From Streptomyces sp. NBC_00193 (lineage in GTDB: Bacteria; Actinomycetota; Actinomycetes; Streptomycetales; Streptomycetaceae): a stretch of 64,000 nt of DNA. Below are positions 28,137-36,378 of the stretch, piece by piece. The stretch is from positions 4,650,001 to 4,714,000 of the forward strand of contig NZ_JAPEMM010000001.1 of the NCBI RefSeq assembly GCF_026342735.1, in the 5' to 3' direction. Made by a program: the position numbers and the translations under genes. The notes beneath the pieces are model-generated. The model ran no database searches, was not told the origin of the DNA, and saw nothing but the letters and a program-made list of their open reading frames with translations. Positions within the stretch are counted from its first letter, which is position 1. The number at the start of each line of letters is the position of its first letter.

Positions 28137-29174
28137 ATGAAGGCCATGAAGGTCGGAGTGCTGACGGGCGGCGGCGACTGCCCCGGGCTCAACGCAGTGA
28201 TCCGCAGCGTCGTGCGCAAGGGCGTGCAGGAGTACGCGTACGAGTTCGTCGGGTTCAAGGACGGCTGGCGGGGTGCGGTCGAAGGTCGCACCGTTCCGCT
28301 CGACATCCCCGCCGTCCGCGGGATCCTGCCGCGCGGCGGGACCATCCTCGGCTCCTCGCGCACCAACCCGTTCAAGCTGGACGACGGCGTCCGCCAGATC
28401 AAGGAGAACCTCGCCAAGTACGAGGTCGACGCCCTCGTCGCGATCGGCGGCGAGGACACCTTGGGCGTGGCCGCGAAGCTCTACGAGGAGTACGGCATCC
28501 CCTGCGTCGGGGTCCCGAAGACCATCGACAACGATCTGTCGGCCACCGACTACACCTTCGGCTTCGACACCGCCGTCGGCATCGCCACCGAGGCCATCGA
28601 CCGGCTGCACACCACCGCCGAATCGCACATGCGGGTGCTCGTCGTCGAGGTGATGGGCCGGCACGCCGGCTGGATCGCCCTGCACTCGGGACTCGCGGGC
28701 GGCGCCAACGTCATCCTCATTCCGGAGCAGCGCTTCGACGTGGACCAGGTGTGCGAGTGGGTGACCTCCCGCTTCAAGGCGAGCTACGCGCCGATCGTGT
28801 GCGTCGCCGAGGGTGCGATGCCCAAGGACGGCGACATGGTGCTGAAGGATGCGACGAAGGATTCCTTCGGGCACGTCCGGCTGTCCGGCGTGGGTGAATG
28901 GCTGGCCAAGGAGATCGAGGCGCGGACCGGCAAGGAGGCCCGTACGACCGTACTCGGACACATCCAGCGGGGCGGCACCCCGAGCGCGTTCGACCGGTGG
29001 CTGGCCACCCGCTTCGGGCTGCACGCGATCGACGCGGTGCGCGACGGGGACTTCGGGAAGATGGTCGCGCTGAAGGGCACGGACATCGTGCGGGTGCCGA
29101 TCGCCGAGGCCACGGCGAAGCTGAAGACGGTGGACCCGGCGCTGTACAAGGAGGCCGGAGTGTTCTTCGGCTGA
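28137..29174 (+). CDS. pfkA: 6-phosphofructokinase, predicted PPi-type by active-site residues
   Basis: 345 aa from ATG 28137 (AGGGA upstream). Motifs: GGGDCPGLNAV, fructose-6-P site PKTIDNDL, MGRHAGWIAL and GHIQRGGTPSAFDR. At the phosphoryl-donor site the sequence is GGEDT with Asp107 where ATP-using actinobacterial enzymes have Gly (GGEGT), and Lys128 in VPKTIDND. Asp plus Lys at these two places is the textbook signature of pyrophosphate-dependent enzymes, so PPi may be the donor. It follows macR and precedes a 2-hydroxyacid dehydrogenase. Confidence 0.9.
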   Translation: MKAMKVGVLTGGGDCPGLNAVIRSVVRKGVQEYAYEFVGFKDGWRGAVEGRTVPLDIPAVRGILPRGGTILGSSRTNPFKLDDGVRQIKENLAKYEVDALVAIGGEDTLGVAAKLYEEYGIPCVGVPKTIDNDLSATDYTFGFDTAVGIATEAIDRLHTTAESHMRVLVVEVMGRHAGWIALHSGLAGGANVILIPEQRFDVDQVCEWVTSRFKASYAPIVCVAEGAMPKDGDMVLKDATKDSFGHVRLSGVGEWLAKEIEARTGKEARTTVLGHIQRGGTPSAFDRWLATRFGLHAIDAVRDGDFGKMVALKGTDIVRVPIAEATAKLKTVDPALYKEAGVFFG

Positions 29175-29287
29175 GTTCCCGGCCGTTCTCCGTTGCTCTC
29201 GGCTGGGCCGCACGGCGGGTAGGGACCGTGGGTCGTAAGGTGACGAACGACCCATGGTCCGATTCTTTGCGCAGTACGGGAGCGAAC

Positions 29288-30289
29288 GTGGAAATCCTGG
29301 CATTCGGGGTGACGGCGGACGAGAAGCCGCTCATCGAGAAGGCATTCGCGGGGCAGCACGAGGTGCGCTGCCTGGACGTCTTCCTCAGCGAGGACACCGC
29401 CCCCATCGCCGCCGGGTACGAGATCGTGTCGTCGAGCGTCAACGCGGACCTGAGCGGGCGGGTGCTGCGCACCCTGGCCGCCGGCGGGACGAAGATGATC
29501 GCCCAGCGCTCCACCGGCTTCAACAACATCGACCTGGACGTCGCGCGGCAGCTCGGCCTGACGGTCGGCCGGGTCTCGTACTACTCCCCGTACTCGGTGG
29601 CCGAGTTCGCGTGGACCCTGGCCATGGCGGTGAACCGGCGGATCGTCCGGGCCTCGAACCGCACGCGGGACTTCGACTTCCGGCTCAACGGCCTGATGGG
29701 CCGCGACATGCGCGGCCGCACGGTCGGGGTGCTCGGCACCGGCAAGATCGGGGAGGCGTTCACCCGGATCGCCCACGGCTTCGGCATGAACCTGCTGGGC
29801 TGGGACGTGGCGCAGAACCCGGCGTGCGTGGAGCTGGGCATGAAGTACGTGGACAAGGACGAGCTGTTCGCGTCCTCGGACCTGATCAGCCTGCACGTTC
29901 CGCTGCTGGAGTCCACGCACCACATCATCGGCGCCCAGGCACTCAAGCTGATGAAGGACGACGCGATCCTGGTGAACTCCAGCCGCGGCGGGCTCATCGA
30001 CACGGACGCGCTGGTCACGGAGCTGCGTTCGGGGCGCTTCACGGGGGTCGGCCTGGACGTGTACGAGGCGGAGGCCGGACTCTTCTTCCTGGACAAGTCC
30101 CTGGTGGTCGTCGAGGACGACACCCTGGCGCGGCTGATCACCTTCCCGAACGTGGTCGTCACCTCCCACCAGGCGTACTACACCCTCGACGCGGTGAGCC
30201 AGATCATCGACACCACGGTCGCCAACGTCGCGGACTACCTGGCGGGCCGCCGCTCGGAGAACACCCTGAGTCCCGCCGAGCCTTCCTGA
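29288..30289 (+). CDS. D-2-hydroxyacid dehydrogenase (D-lactate dehydrogenase-like)
   Basis: 333 aa from GTG 29288 (GGGAG upstream). NAD-binding motif GVLGTGKIGEAF, catalytic Arg in NSSRGGLIDTDAL, Glu in the DVYEAEAG region and His in TSHQAYYTLD. N-terminal lid MEILAFGVTADEKP and FNNIDLDVA match the LdhA/D-lactate dehydrogenase branch, which reduces pyruvate to D-lactate. It is 114 bp after pfkA and probably belongs to the same fermentative/glycolytic group. Convergent with trpEG. Confidence 0.92.
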   Translation: MEILAFGVTADEKPLIEKAFAGQHEVRCLDVFLSEDTAPIAAGYEIVSSSVNADLSGRVLRTLAAGGTKMIAQRSTGFNNIDLDVARQLGLTVGRVSYYSPYSVAEFAWTLAMAVNRRIVRASNRTRDFDFRLNGLMGRDMRGRTVGVLGTGKIGEAFTRIAHGFGMNLLGWDVAQNPACVELGMKYVDKDELFASSDLISLHVPLLESTHHIIGAQALKLMKDDAILVNSSRGGLIDTDALVTELRSGRFTGVGLDVYEAEAGLFFLDKSLVVVEDDTLARLITFPNVVVTSHQAYYTLDAVSQIIDTTVANVADYLAGRRSENTLSPAEPS

Positions 30290-30304
30290 GGTCGGCGGGG
30301 CTGC

Positions 30305-30400
30305 TCTTCCAGCCGGTCCGGCGTTTGAGGACCGGGTCCGGGCGGAGCCCGGGGAACGGTGGAAGGGCGGGTAGGGGACCGCTCCGCGCAGCGGCTAGGC
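30305..30400 (+). repeat. dispersed palindromic intergenic repeat, copy D (half copy)
   Basis: Only the right arm is present: CCGGCGTTTGAGGACCGGG, then GTCCGGGCGGAGCCCGGGG and AACGGTGGAAGGGCGGGTAG. It runs into the 3' end of trpEG, whose stop is at 30395-30397, so its last few bases are coding. It could serve as a terminator for the two convergent genes. Confidence 0.8.
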
Positions 30401-32299
30401 CGGGGCGGCTGCCCGGAGCCCGGCGATCAGGTCGCGGACCAGCTCCGCGCCGCGCAGGGTCAGGACCGACTCCGGGTGGAACTGCACGCCCGCGAAGCCT
30501 CCCGCCGCGGAGCGCAGCGCGTGGACCTCACCGGTGGCGGGGTCCCGGGAGACCTCGATGCCCCGCAGGGCCAGGGACCGCTCCCGCTCCGCGGAGCAGT
30601 GCGCCGCGTACGTGTTGTAGAAGCCGACGACCTCCTGCGCCCCGAACAGCGGGATCCGCGTCTGCGCCCCCTGCGCCGGCTCCGCCTTGCGGACCAGCGG
30701 GAGCCCCAGCTCGGCGGCGAGCAGCTGGTGGCTGAGGCAGACCCCGAGCAGGCCGCCCCGGTGCGAGGTCAGGAGCTCCGCCGTCAGCTCGCGCATCGTG
30801 CGGATCTTCGGATCGCCGAAGTCCGCCGGGTCGCCCGGGCCGGGGCCGAGCACGATCGGCCCGTCCCAGGTCAGGGCGGCCGCCCGCAGCCCCGGGTCGT
30901 CGTAGCGGCGTACGGTCACCTCCAGCCCGGCCACCCGCAGCACGTGCCGCAGCATCGAGGTGAAGGTGTCCTCCCCGTCCACCACCAGCGCGTGGCCCGT
31001 CACCTGCGACGGCCGCTCCTGCATCCGCAGCCAGAACGGCGCCAGGTCCTCGCGGCGAGCCGCCAGGGCGGCCTGGACCCGGGGGTCGTCGGCCAGCCGG
31101 GCCCCCGTGAAGGAGGGCCGCACCGCCGCCGGGCGCACGCCCAGCGCAGCCAGTACGCCCGCCGCCTTCGCGTGCGTCTCCGCCACCTCGCCCGCCGGGT
31201 CGGAGTGCCGTACGAGGGTGGCCCCGACGGGCACCCGCAGTGCGCCGTCCGGCGCGATGTCCGCCGTCCGGATGAGGATGGGGGAGTCGAGGGTCTGGGC
31301 GCCCGAGGCGTCGAGGCCCAGCAGGGCCAGCGCGCCGGCGTAGTAGCCGCGGCCGCCCGTCTCGTACCGCTCGATGACCCGGCAGGCGTTCTGCACCGGC
31401 GATCCGGTCACCGTCGCCGCGAACATCGTCTCCTTCAGCACCTCGCGGACGTCCAGCGAGGACCGGCCGCGCAGCTCGTACTCGGTGTGCGCGAGGTGTG
31501 CCATCTCCTTGAGCCGGGGGCCGACGACCACACCGCCCATGTCCCCGACCGTGCACATCATCTTGAGCTCCTCGTCCACCACCATGGACAGCTCCTCGGT
31601 CTCCTTGCGGTCCCCGAGGAAGGCGAGGAGGGAGTCGGCCGTCGGCCCCCCGGCCGGATAGCGGTAGGTGCCGCTGATCGGGTTCATCACGACCGTCCCG
31701 CCGGACATCCGCACGTGCACCTCGGGGCTGGCCCCGACGAGGGTGCGGTCCCCGGTGTGGACCACGTACGTCCAGTACGCGCCCCGCTCGCCCTCCAGCA
31801 GCCGCCGGAACAGTGCGAGGGCGTCGGCGCGGCCGAAGCCCTCGATGCGGCCCCCGTAGGTGCGCCGGATGACGAAGTTCGCGCCCTCGCCCCGGCCGAT
31901 CTCGTCCTCGATGACCCGCCGGACGGTGTCCGCGTACTCCTCGTCGGGGACGTCGAAGCCGCCGCCGTCGACGCGTACCTCGTGGGCCGGCAGCGCGGCC
32001 AGCGCCTCGGCGAGCGGGATCTCGTAGGCCTCCTCGGCGACCAGGACGCTCAGCGGCGTGCCGTCGTCGCGCACGTCGAAGCCGCGCTCCCGCATCTGGC
32101 GGAAGGGGACGAGGGCCAGGGCGGGCCGCTCGCCGACGGGCAGGTCGGCCAGGTGCTCGGCCTCGTGGACCGGGCCGATCAGTACCTCGACGGTGTCGTG
32201 GTCGCGGCCGGGCGTGCGGCGGCGCAGCAGCGCGAACGGCGGGCAGGCGTCGTCGAGCAGTCGGCTCAGGTGGGGGTGGGAGTGAGGGTGCGGGTGCAT
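30395..32299 (-). CDS. trpEG: fused anthranilate synthase TrpEG
   Basis: 634 aa. Residues 1-415 are the chorismate-binding TrpE component (for example NPISGTYRYPAGG, RVIEDEIGRGE, ETMFAATVTGSPVQ); residues 435-634 are a class I glutamine amidotransferase with Cys521 in GVCLSHQLL and HPES near the C-terminus. The usual GVCLGHQ elbow has Ser for Gly. The fusion matches the trpEG arrangement described in Streptomyces venezuelae. It makes anthranilate from chorismate and glutamine, feeding TrpD. Controlled by the Trp leader/attenuator at 32376-32485. Divergent from aroH. Confidence 0.95.
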   Translation of the reverse strand: MHPHPHSHPHLSRLLDDACPPFALLRRRTPGRDHDTVEVLIGPVHEAEHLADLPVGERPALALVPFRQMRERGFDVRDDGTPLSVLVAEEAYEIPLAEALAALPAHEVRVDGGGFDVPDEEYADTVRRVIEDEIGRGEGANFVIRRTYGGRIEGFGRADALALFRRLLEGERGAYWTYVVHTGDRTLVGASPEVHVRMSGGTVVMNPISGTYRYPAGGPTADSLLAFLGDRKETEELSMVVDEELKMMCTVGDMGGVVVGPRLKEMAHLAHTEYELRGRSSLDVREVLKETMFAATVTGSPVQNACRVIERYETGGRGYYAGALALLGLDASGAQTLDSPILIRTADIAPDGALRVPVGATLVRHSDPAGEVAETHAKAAGVLAALGVRPAAVRPSFTGARLADDPRVQAALAARREDLAPFWLRMQERPSQVTGHALVVDGEDTFTSMLRHVLRVAGLEVTVRRYDDPGLRAAALTWDGPIVLGPGPGDPADFGDPKIRTMRELTAELLTSHRGGLLGVCLSHQLLAAELGLPLVRKAEPAQGAQTRIPLFGAQEVVGFYNTYAAHCSAERERSLALRGIEVSRDPATGEVHALRSAAGGFAGVQFHPESVLTLRGAELVRDLIAGLRAAAPA

Positions 32300-32375
32300 G
32301 GAGTGGGCGTCCTATCCGGTTTCGGAGGGTGGGACGGCCCGGTGTTCCAGAGACTGTGTCGACTCACAGAACGCG

Positions 32376-32401
32376 GAAGGCCGCCCCTCGGGGCGGCCTT
32401 C
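32376..32401 (-). terminator. trp attenuator hairpin
   Basis: Perfect 12-bp stem GAAGGCCGCCCC (32376-32387) and GGGGCGGCCTTC (32390-32401), lying between the leader-peptide stop and the trpEG start. On the minus strand no long U run follows, which is common for streptomycete terminators. Confidence 0.8.
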
Positions 32402-32416
32402 GTTTCGCTCGTGTCT

Positions 32417-32485
32417 TCAGGTACGCGCGAGAAGTGGGCCGCCGGGAGCGGTCCACCACCAGTTCTGGTTCGAGTGCGCGTACAT
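32417..32485 (-). CDS. trpL: trp leader peptide (22 aa) with three tandem Trp codons
   Basis: ATG at 32485 opens a 22-codon frame ending TGA 32419-32417. The peptide contains NQNWWWTAPGG, with Trp codons 9, 10 and 11 in a row, about 118 bp ahead of trpEG and directly before a strong hairpin. This is the classical layout for ribosome-stalling attenuation: Trp shortage stalls the ribosome on TGG-TGG-TGG and lets transcription through. S. venezuelae trpEG is reported to be regulated by this type of attenuator. A GGAG lies a few bases before the ATG. Confidence 0.9.
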   Translation of the reverse strand: MYAHSNQNWWWTAPGGPLLART

Positions 32486-32610
32486 GCTCCGACCCTAGCC
32501 CAACCGTCGGGCCAGGGCAGGTAAACGGGTGAGTAACAGAGCGAGAGACATCCGTCTCACGTAGTGGTCCTCGACCGGGAGGTGCGGTGTGACGCCGTAA
32601 TGTGTGTGGG

Positions 32611-33966
32611 GTGACCGTGAACGCTGAAACCCAAGCCCCCGCCTCCAAGGCGACCTGGCGGGACCTTCCCGCGGCGCAGCAGCCTTCGTACCCCGATGCC
32701 GAGGCCCTGCGCGCTGTCGTCGCGGACCTCGAGTCGTATCCTCCCCTCGTTTTCGCGGGCGAATGCGACCAGCTGCGCGCCCGCCTGGGAGCCGTCGCCA
32801 AGGGCGAGGCGTTCCTGCTGCAGGGTGGCGACTGCGCCGAGGCCTTCGATGCCGTCTCCGCCGACCACATCCGCGCCAAGCTGAAGACGCTGCTCCAGAT
32901 GAGCGCCGTCCTGACGTACGCGGCCTCCGTGCCCGTCGTCAAGGTCGGCCGCATCGCGGGCCAGTACTCCAAGCCGCGCTCCAAGGACACCGAGACCCGC
33001 GACGGCATCACCCTGCCGACGTACCGCGGCGACTCCGTGAACGGCTTCGCCTTCAACGAGGCGTCCCGCGTCCCGGACCCCGAGCGCCTCAAGCGCATGT
33101 ACCACGCGTCGGCCTCCACGCTGAACCTGGTGCGCGCCTTCACCACCGGCGGTTACGCCGACCTGCGCCAGGTGCACGCCTGGAACCAGGACTTCGTGAA
33201 GAACTCCCCGTCCGGGCAGCGCTACGAGCAGCTCGCGCGGGAGATCGACAACGCGCTGAACTTCATGAAGGCCTGTGGCACCGACCCGGCGGAGTTCAAG
33301 GCCGTCGAGTTCTACGCCTCCCACGAGGCGCTGCTCCTCGACTACGAGGGCGCCCTCACCCGCACGGACTCCCGCACCGGCCGGCTGTACGACACCTCGG
33401 GCCACATGGTCTGGATCGGTGAGCGCACCCGCCAGCTGGACCACGCGCACATCGAGTTCTGCTCGCAGATCGCCAACCCGATCGGCATCAAGCTCGGCCC
33501 CACCACCACGGTGGACGAGGCGCTCACCTACATCGACCGCCTCGACCCCGAGCGCGAGCCGGGCCGACTGACCTTCGTCGTCCGCATGGGCGCCGACAAG
33601 GTCCGCGACAAGCTCCCCGAGCTCGTCGAGAAGGTCACCGCCTCCGGCGCGACCGTCGCCTGGGTCACCGACCCGATGCACGGCAACACCTTCGAGGCGG
33701 CCTCCGGCCACAAGACGCGCCGTTTCGACGACGTGCTCGACGAGGTCAAGGGCTTCTTCGAGGTCCACAAGGGCCTCGGCACCCACCCGGGCGGCATCCA
33801 CGTCGAGCTCACCGGTGACGACGTCACCGAGTGCGTGGGCGGCGGCGACGAGATCTTCGTCGACGACCTGCACCAGCGCTACGAGACGGCCTGCGACCCG
33901 CGCCTCAACCGCAGCCAGTCCCTGGACCTGGCGTTCCTCGTCGCCGAGATGTACCGCGACCAGTAG
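32611..33966 (+). CDS. aroH: class II DAHP synthase (first shikimate enzyme)
   Basis: 451 aa from GTG 32611 (an in-frame ATG at 32602 and GTG at 32617 exist). Plant-type class II features: WRDLPAAQQPSYPD N-terminus, GGDCAEAF, KVGRIAGQYSKPRS, EFYASHEALLLDYE and DPMHGNT with conserved Cys, Arg, Lys and Glu for metal and PEP binding. It condenses PEP and erythrose-4-phosphate to DAHP. A -10-like TAATGT (32598-32603) is 7 nt upstream of the GTG, which would give a leaderless mRNA. Divergent from trpEG, so entry and exit of the aromatic pathway share one control region. Confidence 0.95.
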   Translation: MTVNAETQAPASKATWRDLPAAQQPSYPDAEALRAVVADLESYPPLVFAGECDQLRARLGAVAKGEAFLLQGGDCAEAFDAVSADHIRAKLKTLLQMSAVLTYAASVPVVKVGRIAGQYSKPRSKDTETRDGITLPTYRGDSVNGFAFNEASRVPDPERLKRMYHASASTLNLVRAFTTGGYADLRQVHAWNQDFVKNSPSGQRYEQLAREIDNALNFMKACGTDPAEFKAVEFYASHEALLLDYEGALTRTDSRTGRLYDTSGHMVWIGERTRQLDHAHIEFCSQIANPIGIKLGPTTTVDEALTYIDRLDPEREPGRLTFVVRMGADKVRDKLPELVEKVTASGATVAWVTDPMHGNTFEAASGHKTRRFDDVLDEVKGFFEVHKGLGTHPGGIHVELTGDDVTECVGGGDEIFVDDLHQRYETACDPRLNRSQSLDLAFLVAEMYRDQ

Positions 33967-34003
33967 GACGGCAGCGCGGTGTGAGTACCGACGAGTAACG
34001 GCC

Positions 34004-34039
34004 GATGGGGCGCGGATCCAATGTGATCCGCGCCCCATC
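34004..34039 (+). terminator. terminator after aroH
   Basis: Perfect 15-bp stem GATGGGGCGCGGATC (34004-34018), 6-nt loop, and its complement at 34025-34039. Confidence 0.85.
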
Positions 34040-34081
34040 GTCGTTCCCGGCTCTTTTAGGGAACCCTAAGTTTGGGTATGG

Positions 34082-34100
34082 TTAGGTAAGCCTCACCGAA
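34082..34100 (+). promoter_or_regulatory. iron box (DmdR/IdeR-type operator) upstream of bfd
   Basis: The 19-mer TTAGGTAAGCCTCACCGAA matches the actinobacterial iron box TTAGGTTAGGCTCACCTAA at 16 of 19 places. It lies 46 bp before the bfd start, so iron-loaded DmdR1 would repress bfd. Confidence 0.7.
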
Positions 34101-34145
34101 TAGGGGATGGCTGGCCGAACCATTCCTTCCTGGGAGGTGAACCGC

Positions 34146-34403
34146 GTGTACGTCTGCTCTTGTTTCGGGATCACCGACAAGCAGGTCAAGGACCACGCGG
34201 AGGCCGGAGCCTGCACGCCCCGCCAGATCGCCTCGGCCACGAAGGCCGGCACCGACTGCGGTTCCTGCGTGCGGACCATCCAGGGTCTCCTCGGCCGCGG
34301 GGCCTGCCCACGCCGTGAACTGCTGGAGAAGGGCGACGCCGCCGCCGTACTCGCGGCCGACCCGCTGGTACCGGTCACCGCGGAGCTCGCCGAAGCCGCG
34401 TAG
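34146..34403 (+). CDS. bfd: bacterioferritin-associated ferredoxin (Bfd)
   Basis: 85 aa from GTG 34146, next to GGGAGGTG; the ATG at 34107 gives an extra 13 residues without support. [2Fe-2S] ligands C4 and C6 (YVCSCFGIT) and C38/C41 (DCGSC) match BFD-like proteins, which reduce ferritin-stored Fe3+ to release iron. The 40-residue Ala/Leu/Pro-rich tail is an extension. Faces bfr convergently, so the two partner proteins are neighbours, and an iron box lies upstream. Confidence 0.92.
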   Translation: MYVCSCFGITDKQVKDHAEAGACTPRQIASATKAGTDCGSCVRTIQGLLGRGACPRRELLEKGDAAAVLAADPLVPVTAELAEAA

Positions 34404-34433
34404 GGCACCCCCTGCGGACCGGCCCCGTACGGA

Positions 34434-34910
34434 CTAGCTCGGCTGCTCGATGAGCTGCGCGATGTAGAGCGCCTCGCCGATGGACTCGATGAGCTCCAGC
34501 TGGGTGTCGAGGTAGTCGATGTGGTGCTCCTCGTCCTCCAGGATCTCCTCGAAGAGCCGCGCCGAGGTGACGTCACCCTTGCCGCGCATGACCTCGATGC
34601 CGCGCTTGAGGCGGTCGATCGCCTCGACCTCGACCTGCCGGTCGGCCTGGAACATCTCCGTCAGCGTCTGGCCCACGCGGACGTGGAAGAGGCGCTGGTA
34701 GTTCGGCAGACCGTCGAGCATCAGGATGCGCTCGGTGATCTTGTCCGCGTGCTTCATCTCATCGATGGACTCTTCGCGCGTGTACTTGGCGAGCTTCGTC
34801 CAACCCTTGTTGTCCTGGATCCGGTAGTGGAGCCAGTACTGGTTGATGGCCGTAAGTTCGCCGGTCAGCTGCTCGTTGAGAAACTCGAGGACCTCGGGGT
34901 CGCCCTGCAT
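34434..34910 (-). CDS. bfr: bacterioferritin (heme-containing iron-storage protein)
   Basis: 158 aa from ATG 34910, with AAGGAG upstream; an ATG at 34928 has no such site. All ferroxidase ligands are in place: E18, E51, H54 and further E/H in EVEAIDRLK and EDEEHHIDYLD; Met52 is the heme-binding Met between subunits. It forms a 24-mer that stores iron as ferric mineral. Convergent with bfd, 30 bp between stops. No iron box was found upstream on this strand. Confidence 0.96.
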   Translation of the reverse strand: MQGDPEVLEFLNEQLTGELTAINQYWLHYRIQDNKGWTKLAKYTREESIDEMKHADKITERILMLDGLPNYQRLFHVRVGQTLTEMFQADRQVEVEAIDRLKRGIEVMRGKGDVTSARLFEEILEDEEHHIDYLDTQLELIESIGEALYIAQLIEQPS

Positions 34911-35083
34911 CGCAGAGGCTCCTTCCAAGCAATGTCAGCAATGTGACGGGGCAGGTGCGCGCATCCTTGCACCGCCACAGGAGGCCGTCCAGTAAGTGCC
35001 TCCTTAGTGGGAGTTACCGTGACTTGCCCGAATCCGGGCGAAGCTGGTCATGACCACCCCGCCAAGTCTGTCACCATGGAGAC

Positions 35084-35716
35084 ATGGGTCAGCCGGAAAG
35101 CCGGGAATCTCCGGGATCAGAGCAACTGGAGCTTCCCCCGGGGCAGCGGTTGCAGCGAGGCTGGCCGGTCACCCACTACGGACCGGTACCCAAGTTCAAG
35201 CCCGAGCGCTGGGAGTTCCGCGTCTTCGGCGCGACGGCCGACGGTGAGAAGCACTGCTGGAACCACGAGGAGTTCGCGGCCCTGCCGTTCGACTCCGTCG
35301 AGGCGGACCTGCACTGCGTGACGAAGTTCAGCATGACCGGTGCCGAATGGGGCGGCGTGCTCGCCCGCAGGATCCTCGACCTCGCTCCGCCGTCCCCGCA
35401 GGTCACGCACGTGATGGTGTGGGCCGAGTACGGCTTCAGCTCCAACATGCGCCTCGCGGACTTCGCCTCCGAGCGGACGGTCTTCGCCACCCACCAGGGC
35501 GGTGAACTGCTCACCGCCGAGCACGGTTTCCCGCTCCGGCTGGTCGTGCCCCACCTCTACGCGTGGAAGGGCCCCAAGTGGGTCCGCGGCATCGAGTACA
35601 TGACCGCCGACCGCCGCGGCTTCTGGGAGGAGCGCGGCTACCACAACATCGGCGACCCCTGGCGCGAGCAGCGCTACTCGTACCAGGAGGAGCCGGGGGA
35701 CGGCCCCGAGCTGTAG
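35084..35716 (+). CDS. molybdopterin-dependent (sulfite oxidase-like) oxidoreductase
   Basis: 210 aa, the small cytoplasmic YuiH-type form: the MPT domain of sulfite oxidase without heme. Cofactor Cys is in DLHCVTKFS; basic and aromatic contacts occur in GFPLRLVVPHLYAWKGPKWV and the C-terminal GYHNIGDPW is diagnostic. No signal peptide. ATG 35084 follows ATGGAGAC. Substrate unknown; could be a sulfoxide or nitro compound. Confidence 0.92.
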   Translation: MGQPESRESPGSEQLELPPGQRLQRGWPVTHYGPVPKFKPERWEFRVFGATADGEKHCWNHEEFAALPFDSVEADLHCVTKFSMTGAEWGGVLARRILDLAPPSPQVTHVMVWAEYGFSSNMRLADFASERTVFATHQGGELLTAEHGFPLRLVVPHLYAWKGPKWVRGIEYMTADRRGFWEERGYHNIGDPWREQRYSYQEEPGDGPEL

Positions 35717-35739
35717 CGGTAGCTCATCGGTTCGGTGGC

Positions 35740-36282
35740 TCAATGGTGGTACTGGTGGACCACCGCGTGACCCTTTCCGCGGCCGATCATCCACTTGTTG
35801 ACCGGCGTCGTGACGACGAAGGCCACCGCGAACGCGATCGCGAGCGCCGTCCAGAACAGCGCGTCCGACAGCATCGCGTCCATGGCTCCGGGCCAGAGCA
35901 GGATCACCCCGTTGTCGATCACTTCCATGACGGCGATGGACAGCGTGTCCGCCGCCAACGCCACCCGAATGGCCGTACGGAAGTCCAGGCCGGCGGCACG
36001 GACCCCGCGCAGGGTGAGCGCGTAGCCGAAGAAGAACGCGAGGACGATCGCGAGGACCATCGTCGGGGCGTTCCCCCAGCCCAGCGCCGTGCCGATGACC
36101 ATGCCGAGCACCTCGCCGATGGCGCACCCGGTGAGGCAGTGGAGCGTGGCCTGCGCGGCTGCGGCCCAGGTGACCTTGCCGCCGGGGGTGGCGTGGTGGT
36201 GGCCGTGGCCGTGGTGCTCGTGCTGTCCCTGGTGCTGCTCGTGCTGCTCGTGCTGCTCGTGCTGCTCGTGCGCGTGTTCCAT
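35740..36282 (-). CDS. His-rich N-terminal DUF4396 membrane protein
   Basis: 180 aa from ATG 36282 (AGGGGG upstream); the longer frame to 36366 would run through a palindromic operator. The first ~35 residues are almost wholly His, Glu and Gln (EHAHEQHEQHEQHEQH, then HGHGHHH), a strong metal-binding look. Four hydrophobic helices follow, with a conserved Cys in LHCLTGCAIGE. DUF4396 proteins are of unknown function; the upstream CsoR-like site points to copper handling. Convergent with the MPT oxidoreductase gene (23 bp). Confidence 0.85.
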   Translation of the reverse strand: MEHAHEQHEQHEQHEQHQGQHEHHGHGHHHATPGGKVTWAAAAQATLHCLTGCAIGEVLGMVIGTALGWGNAPTMVLAIVLAFFFGYALTLRGVRAAGLDFRTAIRVALAADTLSIAVMEVIDNGVILLWPGAMDAMLSDALFWTALAIAFAVAFVVTTPVNKWMIGRGKGHAVVHQYHH

Positions 36283-36342
36283 GACAACCCCCTGGCGAGG
36301 AACGCCGGATAGCGGCTCTGTCGGTCGATATGACAGAACCGT

Positions 36343-36359
36343 ATACCCCCCTGGGGTAT
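36343..36359 (-). promoter_or_regulatory. CsoR-like copper operator
   Basis: Perfect inverted repeat ATACCCC/GGGGTAT with a 3-bp centre (36343-36359), the G-tract half-sites used by actinobacterial CsoR/RicR copper repressors. It lies 61 bp upstream of the His-rich gene's ATG and overlaps a TATACG -10-like element on that strand. Confidence 0.6.
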
Positions 36360-36378
36360 TCCTCAACGGGTCGACGGA

